This document shows, in pieces, positions 1-8,063 of a stretch of DNA of 58,956 nucleotides (its first letter is position 1; each line of letters opens with the position of its first letter). This stretch comes from JAUSFM01 sp964343705 (GTDB lineage Archaea > Nanobdellota > Nanobdellia > Woesearchaeales > UBA12501), in NCBI GenBank assembly GCA_964343705.1, contig CAYFJX010000010.1, positions 1 through 58,956 on the forward strand. Direction: 5' to 3'. A model generated the notes under the pieces. The model was given only the letters and a program-made list of their open reading frames with translations, had not been told where the DNA came from and made no database searches. Made by a program: the position numbers and the translations under genes.

Positions 1-177
1 AAACTTGTCGCTACGCTCCACCTCGGGATAAACCCGAGGAAGCTTAACATCGTTAAGCTTAATTTTCTGTGACCTTTTTTTGATACTACGCTGTCGCTAA
101 ATCTAACAACTTAAACTGGCGCCTTTCTAAGAACTAAAACTACGATTAACACTAAAACTTTAACGGGGGGAGTTCAG
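1..177. repeat. Cassette junction A (right part of element)
   Basis: GC-rich intergenic repeat, cut by the window edge on its left. It holds a 7-bp hairpin CCTCGGG/CCCGAGG (21-27, 33-39) with loop ATAAA. Two bases later comes the core palindrome GCTTAAC-ATC-GTTAAGC (42-58). To its right is an arm with ACTGGCGCC (115-123) and GGGGGGAGTTCAG (165-177), which recurs inverted at 2331-2393 and so brackets the first gene block. Bases 62-123 are also a diverged direct copy of 7980-8041 in junction E. No gene is seen in 1-192. Similarity to attC or dif sites is an inference from the symmetry only. Confidence 0.75.
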
Positions 178-192
178 TAAAAAAAGAAAAAA

Positions 193-1185
193 CTAAAGAT
201 TGTATGTTTTAACTTTAGGTTCTTTTGGTTGGGCTACATCAAATTTCCTTTGTAGTGGTTCATAAAATTCTAGCAGATTGCCTATTGCGTCATCTAAAAG
301 ACGAAGTTCCTGTTCTCCAGCAACTTTTGGATGATCTCTTATAGCTTCTAAGTGTTCCATAATTTCACCAAGCCTTTCTCCTTTAACCGTTGTTTCATCA
401 CTTCTCCTGCTTGAAGATCTTCCATCTCGTGAAACATACGTTTCTCCAATGTCTTGTCCCTCATGTGAGTATCTTGCTTCAAATTCTCTATACAATGTGT
501 GTCCCATAGACATAATAGGATTATTCTTTATGTGAGCTTGTAACCCATCATTAAAATGAACTACATATTCAGATTTTCCAACAACATCAATTTTTGTTAA
601 TTTTAATTCTTCTGATTTTTTTAGTGGTTGGGCTTCTGAACCTAGGAGTTGCACAGCCTTATCAATGACTTGGTTATAACGCTCAATTCCTTCCGAAAGT
701 GTTTCTGAAGTTAAAGCATGTTCTTCTCCAAAAATAGCTTCACCTCTTACATCATCAATCCTAAATGTACCTCTGTCAAAATTATAAGTTCTTCTTTCGT
801 CATCTTTAACATAGACAAGTTGTCGAAGATAAGTTAGATTTTGAGACTCAGTTTCAAGAGAAACATTCAAACTACCTTCAGCATCACAGATTGTTAATTC
901 AAGTTTGCCATTTGTAGGGTTATTGTTCCTACCAAGATATTCAATTGATAATCTACCCTCATCATCAGCGGTTCTCGATGCTTTATAATTAGATGAACCA
1001 CCATAATCGGTTCTTAATACAGCTAATTGTTCTAATTCAGCCAAATCGGTTGTTCCAAATCTTTCCTGAACAGTCGCAATCTCTTTATCAGGTATAAATG
1101 GAAGTCCTGCTCTTCCGTAGAGTTCAACTATCCTTTGTTCATCTTGTAAGAGTTCGACTAAATTTAATATATTATTCATTTTCAT
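193..1185 (-). CDS. Hypothetical protein, 330 aa (cassette 1)
   Basis: Function is not recognised. It is a soluble, charged protein without signal peptide or membrane segment. The central part is rich in predicted beta strand (residues about 60-165) and the C-terminal third is rich in predicted helix. A GAGGTA motif lies 8 bases before the second ATG (1179), which may be the true start. It diverges from the Lrp-type regulator at 1310, so the two form a divergent regulator/target pair inside one cassette bounded by the inverted ends of junctions A and B. The pairing suggests, but does not prove, that the regulator controls this gene. Confidence 0.7.
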   Translation of the reverse strand: MKMNNILNLVELLQDEQRIVELYGRAGLPFIPDKEIATVQERFGTTDLAELEQLAVLRTDYGGSSNYKASRTADDEGRLSIEYLGRNNNPTNGKLELTICDAEGSLNVSLETESQNLTYLRQLVYVKDDERRTYNFDRGTFRIDDVRGEAIFGEEHALTSETLSEGIERYNQVIDKAVQLLGSEAQPLKKSEELKLTKIDVVGKSEYVVHFNDGLQAHIKNNPIMSMGHTLYREFEARYSHEGQDIGETYVSRDGRSSSRRSDETTVKGERLGEIMEHLEAIRDHPKVAGEQELRLLDDAIGNLLEFYEPLQRKFDVAQPKEPKVKTYNL

Positions 1186-1309
1186 TTACCTCTTGTTTGT
1201 TTATTTGATTTTATTACTCTCCAGTGGTCTTAGCAAGTATATAAAATTTGTCCCAATAATTTTTATCAGATGGAAACATTTATAAACAAAATAAACAATC
1301 TGTTAAAAT

Positions 1310-2329
1310 ATGGCTAAAAATGAACCAAAATATGATATTCCATTAAGCGTACTTTCAATTAAAGACAGGAAGATCCTCAAAGAACTATTTGACAACGCAA
1401 GAACCCCTTACTCCATAATTGCTAAACAAGTGGGATTAAGCAAAGAAGTTGTCAATTATAGAGTTAAAAAATTAATTGAAAGAGGAATACTAATCAGATT
1501 CAATACCGTAATAGATGTGAATAAATTAGGATGGCAGATTTATTTTGTAAATATCCAATTAAGAAATATTGATAATGCTGTTGAAGAAGAAATCATCAAA
1601 GTAATGACCAATCACCCCAACATTGCACAGGTGCTAAAATGTATCGGGAATTATGATCTTATTTTGAAAGTTTTTGTTAAAGACTATGTTGAAGCAAATA
1701 ATTTAATGAAAGAGATGGAAAGAAAATTCAAAAATCATATTGAAACCTATGCTATCAATTTGATTGAACAAGAACTTCCTATCCCTCTGCCTTTTTTCTA
1801 TGAACCATTCAAAATAAAAGAATTTAATGAAATTCCAAAAAAAGACACAAAAACTTTCTCATTATCAAAGACTGATTTACAAATTTTAAGAGCATTATCT
1901 CATGATGCCAGATTACCTACAACAGATATTGCCAAAAAAACAAACATTTCAAGAGAACTCGTTAGACATCATCTCAAAAAATTAGAGAAAAATAAAATTA
2001 TCTTGAAATATCGTCCAAGTGCTTGGTCTGGAAGTAAGTCTATCGGATATAGTTGGTATATGGTCATGCTCAAATTAAATGAAAGTAACAAAACTGCTCA
2101 TAAAAAATTGCAATATTATATCACCAACCATCCCAACCTGACTTACTATTACAAATCTGTTGGCAAACATGACATTCAATTTGAAGTAAGATTAAAGACG
2201 AGCGATGAACTTAACAAAATACTCATGGAAATAAGAACCATCCTCAAAGATGAACTTAAATCCCATGAACTGTCAATAATCCTAAAAGAATTCAAATATA
2301 CCTATTTTCCTGATTGCTTAATAAACTAA
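1310..2329 (+). CDS. Double-domain Lrp/AsnC-family transcriptional regulator
   Basis: This 339-residue protein has two tandem Lrp/AsnC units. The first HTH lies at about residues 25-60 (ILKELFDNARTPYSIIAKQV) and is followed by a ligand-sensing RAM-like domain. A second HTH lies at about 190-230 (LRALSHDARLPTTDIAKKT) and is followed by a second RAM-like region. Classic Lrp proteins are about 150 residues with one unit; duplicated forms are known in archaea. A TATA-like AT-rich stretch (about 1270-1300) and no clear ribosome binding site suggest a leaderless mRNA. It probably senses an amino acid or related ligand and controls its own cassette. Confidence 0.88.
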   Translation: MAKNEPKYDIPLSVLSIKDRKILKELFDNARTPYSIIAKQVGLSKEVVNYRVKKLIERGILIRFNTVIDVNKLGWQIYFVNIQLRNIDNAVEEEIIKVMTNHPNIAQVLKCIGNYDLILKVFVKDYVEANNLMKEMERKFKNHIETYAINLIEQELPIPLPFFYEPFKIKEFNEIPKKDTKTFSLSKTDLQILRALSHDARLPTTDIAKKTNISRELVRHHLKKLEKNKIILKYRPSAWSGSKSIGYSWYMVMLKLNESNKTAHKKLQYYITNHPNLTYYYKSVGKHDIQFEVRLKTSDELNKILMEIRTILKDELKSHELSIILKEFKYTYFPDCLIN

Positions 2330-2330
2330 A

Positions 2331-2535
2331 CTGAACTCCCCCCTTTCTCTGAACTACTAAAACTAAAAACAACAGGTGTTAATCGGCGCCAGTCTTATGC
2401 ACGACAAGAAACAAACTTCTCGTTCCGCTTCGCTACACTCGACCCCAACGTAAAGTTGGGGGGAGCCTAACATCGTTATGCAGAATATTACTCAACGAGC
2501 CAAGAGATTTAAAATTTAACAAGAGCGACTTTCTT
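2331..2535. repeat. Cassette junction B
   Basis: Intergenic repeat. The left arm (CTGAACTCCCCCC 2331-2343, GGCGCCAGT 2385-2393) is the reverse complement of the arm at 115-177. Then come a hairpin CCCCAAC/GTTGGGG (2443-2449, 2455-2461) with loop GTAAA, and the core GCCTAAC-ATC-GTTATGC (2465-2481). The right arm has CTCAACGAGCCAAGAG (2491-2506) and AGAGCGACTTTCTT (2522-2535), which return inverted in junction C (3243-3274). It covers the whole gap between the regulator and the cupin gene. Confidence 0.8.
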
Positions 2536-2881
2536 ACATGTGAGACCCGCTTCTTATATCCTCAATGATTTTTGTAATATCTCCGCTTGCTTTCCAAAAT
2601 GTAACAGAATTCTCATCAAATGGATTAGAATGTATATGAAAAGTAAGCGCTGGAATATCTATTGATTGCCCTTCTTCCAAAACAACTTCTTTAACATTAT
2701 TTCCTTCAAAAATTTTCATCATACATTTCCCTTTTAACTGAAATAATGATTCTAATGCAGGACGATTATGTTTAGATAATTCTTGTTTTGGATTTAATTC
2801 TAATGTTCCAACACTTAGATTCTTATCAGAGAAAGCAATCATAATATTCCCTTGTGCTAGTTCATACTTTTCAAAATTCAT
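2534..2881 (-). CDS. Small cupin-domain protein
   Basis: With the start at 2881 the protein is 115 residues (MNFEKYELAQ...). It is a single cupin beta-barrel: residues with the pattern LSKHNRPALESLFQLKG and VVLEEGQSIDIPALTFHIHS match the two cupin motifs, though not all metal-binding histidines are conserved. Small cupins bind sugars, metals or small ligands; the substrate cannot be told here. The longer reading frame to 3052 runs over the divergent Dabb gene and its promoter and is rejected. It is divergent from the Dabb gene within cassette 2. Confidence 0.8.
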   Translation of the reverse strand: MNFEKYELAQGNIMIAFSDKNLSVGTLELNPKQELSKHNRPALESLFQLKGKCMMKIFEGNNVKEVVLEEGQSIDIPALTFHIHSNPFDENSVTFWKASGDITKIIEDIRSGSHM

Positions 2882-2936
2882 TTTATCTCTAATATTTTGA
2901 TTAAATTTATATAATTTTGCATTTTCAAAACCAAAT

Positions 2937-3236
2937 ATGATACAACATATATTACTTTTCAAATTCAATGAAAATACTTCAAAAGAAGATATTTCAAAAA
3001 TAATGAATAAATTTAATGAATGCAAAGAAAAATTAACAGGTATTAAAAGCATTCAACATGGAGAAAATATTAGTTCTAAAACGCATCTTGCTCATGGTTT
3101 CACATATGGAGTAATAATGAATTTTGAATCACAAGATGATATCATTGCATATAACAATCTTGATGAACATAAAGAAGCACAAGAATTACAAAAATCAAAA
3201 GTAAAAGAAGTTCTCGTTTTCGATATTCAATCATAA
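2937..3236 (+). CDS. Dabb (stress-responsive A/B barrel) domain protein
   Basis: A 99-residue protein beginning MIQHILLFKF and containing the HGENISSKTHLAHGFTYGVI region and a C-terminal strand VKEVLVFDI. This is the dimeric alpha+beta barrel (Dabb) fold. Family members range from plant stress proteins to small enzymes, so the reaction is unknown. The AT-rich ATTTATATAATTT at about 2905-2917, some 25 bases upstream, looks like a TATA box for a leaderless mRNA. It forms a two-gene divergent cassette with the cupin gene. Confidence 0.82.
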   Translation: MIQHILLFKFNENTSKEDISKIMNKFNECKEKLTGIKSIQHGENISSKTHLAHGFTYGVIMNFESQDDIIAYNNLDEHKEAQELQKSKVKEVLVFDIQS

Positions 3237-3242
3237 ATGACA

Positions 3243-3367
3243 GAAAGTCACTCTAATTCTTGTCTTGGCTCGTTTGCGTCATACTTGCTCGACTGACGTC
3301 TCGCACATGGGGATAAACCCCATGCTGCATAACATCGTTATACGACATATGATGCAAGATTTTTTAC
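3243..3367. repeat. Cassette junction C
   Basis: The left arm (AGAAAGTCACTCT 3243-3255, CTTGGCTCGTT 3264-3274) is the inverse of the right arm of junction B. TGCGTCATAC follows at 3275. The hairpin CATGGGG/CCCCATG (3306-3312, 3318-3324) has the loop ATAAA, and the core GCATAAC-ATC-GTTATAC is at 3327-3343. The right arm TATGATGCAAGA plus a T-run to TTTTTTAC (3348-3367) returns inverted at 4808-4828. Confidence 0.8.
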
Positions 3368-3425
3368 CTATTTTTACTGATACTTGATAGAATACTTTAT
3401 ATAGTTTCGGGCAAATTTATTTCTT

Positions 3426-4769
3426 ATGGCATTACCAAAAGTTATCGGCACAAACCATGCCATTACCTTAACCCCAGGCAAGAAATCTCGTGTGGTACTT
3501 TTGAATAATGCCGCGACTACTCCGCCATTCGAGATTGCGCTCAAAGAAGTGAACCATTTTTTGCAAACATATGGAGCGCTCCATAGAGGAGCTGGTCCTC
3601 ATGCCAACATCACTTATCTCAAAGTGCAAGACGCGCTCAACAGCATTCGAAAGTTTTTGAATTTGCCAGAGAGCCATGCTTTGCTCTTCACGCAAAACAC
3701 GAGTGCGGCTATCAATCTGTTCGCTCGACTTCTCCGACTAAAAAAGTCAGATGTGCTTATCACGTCTGCAATAGAACACACGTCCAACAACCTGCCATGG
3801 CATTACAATACTGAAGCACAAGTCGTCGAAGTCATCGCTCACGAGGATGGCTCTATTGACTATGATGATTTGGAAAAGAAAGCCGCAAAGCATGGCAAAA
3901 ATCTCAAGCTGATTACCATGACTGGTGCGTCAAATCAGACCGGATATATTCCCGACATTCAAAAACTTTCGAAAATAGCCCACAAATACAAAGCTCTACT
4001 TTTTATCGACGCCGCTCAACTTGCCCCGCACAGAAAAATGGATATGAAGCAAGACGATGTTGACGCTCTTGCTTTTTCTGCTCACAAAGTTTATGCACCT
4101 TTTGGTATTGGCGTCCTTGCATTGCCAAAATCATTGCTTGACACTATCCCACCAGACCCAGGCGGTGGCTCAATCGACATGATTAGTGAAAACGATATCC
4201 TCTGGGCACTGCCGCAAGAGCGTCACCAAACCGGCACGTGGAATGTTACTGGGATTGTCGCTTTGGCTGCAAGTTGTCAGGCCCTTATGGACGCAAGCTG
4301 GAAAGCAGTTGAGAAACACGAGCGCGAGCTGGTCAAGTACATGGCTGAACATTTGCCGAAAGTTCCAAAAATTACAATGTATGTTCCACCAGAGAAATAC
4401 TTATCTGAAGACCGCATTGGTACTTTCCCATTTAATCTCGCTGGTATTCATCACGCCCAGCTTGCGTCCATTCTGGAACACGAGTATGGAATAGAAACAC
4501 GTGCCGGCACCATTTGCAATCATCGCCTTGTCCGACGTTGGTTCAATATTTCAGACGCCAAGCAGAAAAAGATTGAGAAAAAAATCGCAAATGGTGATCG
4601 TCTTGCTTCATATGGAATTGTGCGGGCAAGTTTCGCTATACACAATACCAAGAAAGATATTGATATGCTGTTGAGCGCTTTAACAGAAATTGCAAAAAAT
4701 GGTTCTAAACTGAAGTACAAACCAGTACCACACGAGGAAATTTTTGTGCCGATAACAAAGACGAAATAA
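3426..4769 (+). CDS. Class V aminotransferase (cysteine desulfurase-like)
   Basis: A 447-residue PLP enzyme of the NifS/SufS/isopenicillin-N epimerase group. Visible are the start of the fold (LNNAATTPP, residues 27-35), the PLP-stacking region (SAIEHTSNNLPW), the cofactor aspartate in FIDAAQ (D195) and the Schiff-base lysine in SAHKVYAPFG (K221). It could release sulfur from cysteine or act on another amino acid; nearby scaffold or partner genes are absent. It is the only gene of cassette 3, flanked by the inverted ends of junctions C and D. Its codon use is visibly richer in G and C than the neighbouring cassette genes, which suggests a separate origin. Confidence 0.88.
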   Translation: MALPKVIGTNHAITLTPGKKSRVVLLNNAATTPPFEIALKEVNHFLQTYGALHRGAGPHANITYLKVQDALNSIRKFLNLPESHALLFTQNTSAAINLFARLLRLKKSDVLITSAIEHTSNNLPWHYNTEAQVVEVIAHEDGSIDYDDLEKKAAKHGKNLKLITMTGASNQTGYIPDIQKLSKIAHKYKALLFIDAAQLAPHRKMDMKQDDVDALAFSAHKVYAPFGIGVLALPKSLLDTIPPDPGGGSIDMISENDILWALPQERHQTGTWNVTGIVALAASCQALMDASWKAVEKHERELVKYMAEHLPKVPKITMYVPPEKYLSEDRIGTFPFNLAGIHHAQLASILEHEYGIETRAGTICNHRLVRRWFNISDAKQKKIEKKIANGDRLASYGIVRASFAIHNTKKDIDMLLSALTEIAKNGSKLKYKPVPHEEIFVPITKTK

Positions 4770-4807
4770 ATTTGCCCTTTAATTTTGAAGTTTCTGCAAA
4801 GTGAACG

Positions 4808-5005
4808 GTAAAAGTCTTGCATCATACGCCTTCGCTCCCGCTGGTCGCTCAGGGGACGCTGCGCTCTCCCTACACTTCGTTTCGGTCGGGACATATAACA
4901 AGGATTATACGACATATTACTCGAGAGCCACTTGATGTAAACAAGAATGTAAACTCTAATTGCTAACAGGTGTTCGTTTCTAAAAAAGATAGGGCGGGCG
5001 TTTTC
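4808..5005. repeat. Cassette junction D
   Basis: The left arm (4808-4828; GTCTTGCATCATACG within it) is the inverse of the right arm of junction C. It is followed by a GC-rich block (GGTCGCTCAGGGGACGCTGC, from 4843) shared with junction E. The core is ATATAACAAGGATTATAC (4893-4910), degenerate relative to A-C. The right arm carries GAGCCA (4925), GGTGTTCGTTTC (4969-4980) and GGGCGGGCGTTTTC (4992-5005), all of which return inverted in junction E. It fills the gap 4770-5059; the rest of that gap holds the AT-rich promoter (about 5022-5038) of the next gene. Confidence 0.78.
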
Positions 5006-5059
5006 TTAATGTTACTTTTTTTATATATTTTAACCATAAATATAGAAAGATTTAAATAT

Positions 5060-5740
5060 ATGTATGAAATAAGTAATAAAATGATAATCTACAATCCGCA
5101 TGATGTACAAATTATCGATGAAAGAATCAAAGTAGCACAAGCTTTACTAGATGAAATTCCAGCTAAATATTGCTTCATTACAGGATCATTCGTTTACAAA
5201 GAAAAGTATCGAGATATTGATATTTTTGTTGTTACAAGATCAAAAAAAGAAATTAAAGTAAGCAATAAAAAAGCAAAAGTAACCATTATTGACTTTAACG
5301 ATTTATATTCATTATTCTACCACTCAATATCAAAGAGTTGCATAGCAAAAAACATTGTACCAACAAAACCACTTAAAGTTACCATCTCAGATTATTGGCA
5401 TGTTGTAAATGAAGCAGTTCCTACTCTTCTCAATCAAAAAAATAAATATCATAAAGATGTTCGCTTCCTTGTTCTTTATACTGAATACTTTAAAACAGGA
5501 GAAATCTTAGATACCTTTCAGTTAGATAAAAAAATTAGTGATTTCAGGAATTATGAGGATGTTTTAAGATATATTAAAGAAAATGTTCCAAACGTAATAA
5601 CCAAACATAGAAAGAAATCCTATCTCAAAAGATTTTTTTATACTCAGGCGGGTTTCTACAAAGACCTTCGTACTTATTCTGCCCAAAGTTTTTTATATGA
5701 TCTTACTCATTCCATTACAAGGGGATTTGCACATGGTTAA
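5060..5740 (+). CDS. Nucleotidyltransferase-fold protein (MNT-like)
   Basis: With the start at 5060 the protein has 226 residues. The N-terminal part has the Pol-beta nucleotidyltransferase signature GSFVYKEKYRDIDIF (GS followed by DxD), which binds metal and nucleotide. The C-terminal part is helical and not recognised. A TATA-like TTTTTTATATATTTT about 30 bases upstream supports a leaderless start; the reading frame further upstream crosses that promoter. The stop overlaps the start of the next gene by 8 bases, so the pair is co-translated. MNT-type proteins often act as antitoxins or resistance enzymes; the role here is unknown. Confidence 0.72.
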   Translation: MYEISNKMIIYNPHDVQIIDERIKVAQALLDEIPAKYCFITGSFVYKEKYRDIDIFVVTRSKKEIKVSNKKAKVTIIDFNDLYSLFYHSISKSCIAKNIVPTKPLKVTISDYWHVVNEAVPTLLNQKNKYHKDVRFLVLYTEYFKTGEILDTFQLDKKISDFRNYEDVLRYIKENVPNVITKHRKKSYLKRFFYTQAGFYKDLRTYSAQSFLYDLTHSITRGFAHG

Positions 5741-6110
5741 TTCAGACGAGTTCAAAAATAAAATTGAACAATTAATTTCACAAGCTTACAAAGTAGAATT
5801 TTTAGGTAAAAACTTTGATCAAATTGTTAATTCGCTTACCGATACAAAAGCAGAAAAAATCTACAAGTGGGTTGAAGATGTGGTAAAGAATAATATTCAG
5901 CCTATCCTTATTGGGTCAAAAAAACCGTATAAAGAATGGAGAGTAAGCGAACTTCTCACATTCCGTTACCCATTCAGTATTGGAAATACAGAGTATAGGA
6001 TTATGTTTGTAAAAGTCAAGAATTCTATTTACATTGAATTTCATCTTGGAGATCATAAATATTATGATAAAGTAAGAAAAGACCTTGACTTAAAGAAAAG
6101 TAGCTATTGA
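5733..6110 (+). CDS. RelE/ParE-like small protein
   Basis: A 125-residue protein with an AGGGGA ribosome binding site inside the end of the nucleotidyltransferase gene. The C-terminal half (FSIGNTEYRIMFVKVKNSIY, then LGDHKYYDKVRKDL) has the strand-strand-strand-helix pattern of RelE/ParE toxins. With the overlapping nucleotidyltransferase it resembles a toxin-antitoxin operon, but that pairing is not a textbook type and which partner would be the toxin is unclear. It ends 7 bases inside the convergent methyltransferase gene. Confidence 0.55.
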   Translation: MVNSDEFKNKIEQLISQAYKVEFLGKNFDQIVNSLTDTKAEKIYKWVEDVVKNNIQPILIGSKKPYKEWRVSELLTFRYPFSIGNTEYRIMFVKVKNSIYIEFHLGDHKYYDKVRKDLDLKKSSY

Positions 6111-7045
6111 TTTTTTGTTGCTCTTATCATGTGTACAGTGTGTCCAATTTTGTATGATTTATCTTGTTGATATAATTCTAAAGCCTCTTTAGCTGAAATT
6201 CTGAATGGAGTGAGTAATTCCTTTAACTCATTTCCCTGTAAATCAATAAACGGTTTCTTCATTCCTCTGCTTCGAAGAAATTCAACTGCATCATCGTATT
6301 TGTAAAAATCAAAAGCCACATCTCCTCTTTCTGCTTCAGCATAACCAGGCAAAACTTCTTCTGGTTCTGTTTGTACTTTAAATCCTGCAACTAATTCTTG
6401 GAATCTATACCCTGTTGATTCAACTAATGAGATTAATCTATCGTATGGAACTCTACCACCAATACTACAAATAACCGATCCATTGAGATTAAGTGATTCT
6501 TTTGCTTCGATAAGAGAAGCTAAATGTGATTCCAATAGGTAAGCCCTTGCTTGTTCATCATTTACATCAAAAGAACCTGCTACGTACCTTGATGCTCTTC
6601 TGTACCCATTGATGATTTCCTCTGCATCTTGTACATTAGGCAGATTTTCATAGATGACATCAACTTTTACACCATGTTCCCTTAATGGTTGGCACAATGA
6701 TCCTGTCAAAGCAACAACATTAACATCCCTAGCATACCTCTCAACATTTCCTCTCGCAATTGGAACAACTCTTTCATCAACGTCAGTTAGGACTAAAGTA
6801 TCAAGATTGACAAATGTGTGCAAAGCTCCAACAGCATCAGCACCAGAACCTGTTCCAATTGTAGCAAATGATTTTACTTTTTCTTGGTTTAGTCTTTGGA
6901 AAGCAATATATGCAAACGGAAACCAATTATCCCAAATTTCATCCTTTATTGAGTAGGTGAATGGTGCTTCTTCTATCAAAACAGGCGAACCTAAATCTAT
7001 CCCTAATCCTTCTTCCAACACGCTACTTATATCTCTTTCTGTCAT
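6104..7045 (-). CDS. SAM-dependent methyltransferase-like protein
   Basis: A 313-residue protein with a Rossmann SAM-binding core: motif I FATIGTGSGADAVGA, acidic motif II LVLTDVDE and a YENLPNV segment in the place of the (N/D)PPY motif of HemK-like enzymes. That points to an N-methyltransferase related to HemK/PrmC or to a peptide or small-molecule enzyme; the target is unknown. It lies on the reverse strand with the HTH-10 regulator gene 62 bases upstream, probably as one transcript, inside cassette 4. Confidence 0.75.
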   Translation of the reverse strand: MTERDISSVLEEGLGIDLGSPVLIEEAPFTYSIKDEIWDNWFPFAYIAFQRLNQEKVKSFATIGTGSGADAVGALHTFVNLDTLVLTDVDERVVPIARGNVERYARDVNVVALTGSLCQPLREHGVKVDVIYENLPNVQDAEEIINGYRRASRYVAGSFDVNDEQARAYLLESHLASLIEAKESLNLNGSVICSIGGRVPYDRLISLVESTGYRFQELVAGFKVQTEPEEVLPGYAEAERGDVAFDFYKYDDAVEFLRSRGMKKPFIDLQGNELKELLTPFRISAKEALELYQQDKSYKIGHTVHMIRATKNQ

Positions 7046-7107
7046 AACTCTAAAGTAGTATAGACATTAGAATATAATATTTTTACCAGATATATCTGGT
7101 ACGGGAA

Positions 7108-7743
7108 TTAAAGTCTTTTCGCCATTGATTTAACCAGTTTATTCCCAGCTTTCAGAAGATGTTCTCCTACTGTTGCAGGATTTAACTTTAATGATTTCGC
7201 TATTTTAGCTACTGTTGTTTTTCGAGGGATTTCATAATAACCATTTTCGTATGCAAATATAAAGACTTTCTTTTGTTGTTTGGACAGAAGCGTATTAGCA
7301 AATTCAACTTGTCCAATGTATAAAACTTTGAGTTCTCCCATTTTTTTCAACTCTGGCAACATCTTATCAATTGAATTCCGCTCAACAACTCCAACATGCC
7401 AATATTCATAACCTTCAGAGACAGTATGCAAATCAATAAAGAAACCATTGTATTTTTGAATTACATTTTGAATATATCCAGTCTGATAAAGAACAACAAG
7501 AAGTAAAAGTGTATCCTTGGATCTTTCAATTTCTTTAGTGAGTTTGTAACCTTTTGATTTTTTTAGATAAGTAATAATTGCATCAAATTTCTTTGCATCA
7601 CCTGTGACATAATAGAAATACTGTTTTTCTTTTGGATGTGTTGATTGAATGTCCACTACAGTAATATGATGTTTAGGGAATTTTATACTTAGTCCTGTCT
7701 CAAAGCATCCTTTGTGCCTGACTTTAAAACTTAATTTGTACAT
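7108..7743 (-). CDS. HTH-10 (Bat-type) transcriptional regulator
   Basis: 211 residues from the start at 7743 (MYKLSFKVRH). The C-terminal HTH-10 domain, characteristic of archaeal bacterio-opsin activator-type regulators, is clear: LLSKQQKKVFIFAYENGYYE, then RKTTVAKIAKSLKLNPATVG and EHLLKAGNKL. The N-terminal 150 residues form a variable sensor-like domain. The TATA-like ATATATAAAG (about 7766-7776) sits 25-30 bases upstream. It probably regulates the cassette in which it lies. Confidence 0.85.
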   Translation of the reverse strand: MYKLSFKVRHKGCFETGLSIKFPKHHITVVDIQSTHPKEKQYFYYVTGDAKKFDAIITYLKKSKGYKLTKEIERSKDTLLLLVVLYQTGYIQNVIQKYNGFFIDLHTVSEGYEYWHVGVVERNSIDKMLPELKKMGELKVLYIGQVEFANTLLSKQQKKVFIFAYENGYYEIPRKTTVAKIAKSLKLNPATVGEHLLKAGNKLVKSMAKRL

Positions 7744-7780
7744 AATGCTAAGAATAATCAATAGAATATATAAAGTATTT

Positions 7781-8041
7781 GAAAACGCCCGCCTAGATTA
7801 TTTTCTTGATGGCACTTCGTGCTTGTAGGAAACGAACACCTTAATTGCTTACGCTTTATTCTTTAACTTGATGTGGTGACGTGGCTCCCTGCGTCATACG
7901 CTGCGCCCCCGTTGGTCGCTTGGGGACGCTGCGCTTTCGTCGCTACGCTCCTCACCCTCGTATAACAGGAATTAAGTTGAATTTTTTGTGACCTTTATGG
8001 ATACTACGTTGACGCTAAAAAGTATGAAAATGACTGGTGCC
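7781..8041. repeat. Cassette junction E (end of the array)
   Basis: The left arm (GAAAACGCCCGCC 7781, GAAACGAACACC 7829, GTGGCTCCC 7881, TGCGTCATACG 7890) is the inverse of the right arm of D. The GC-rich block GGTCGCTTGGGGACGCTGC (from 7914) matches D and CGTCGCTACGCTCC matches A. The degenerate core GTATAACAGGAATTAAG is at 7960-7976. The right arm (7980-8041, with TGTGACC and ACTGGTGCC) is a direct copy of 62-123 in A. No inverse partner of this right arm is seen downstream, so the array seems to end here. Confidence 0.78.
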
Positions 8042-8063
8042 TTAACTACTTTAACTCTAACAA

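Noticed and set aside
2331..2535. Standard integron attC sites
   Set aside because: The R-box-like halves lie 3 bases apart in one core rather than at the two ends of the site, and the arms are cassette-specific on both sides, so the standard attC definition is not met. Kept as attC-like or dif-like only.
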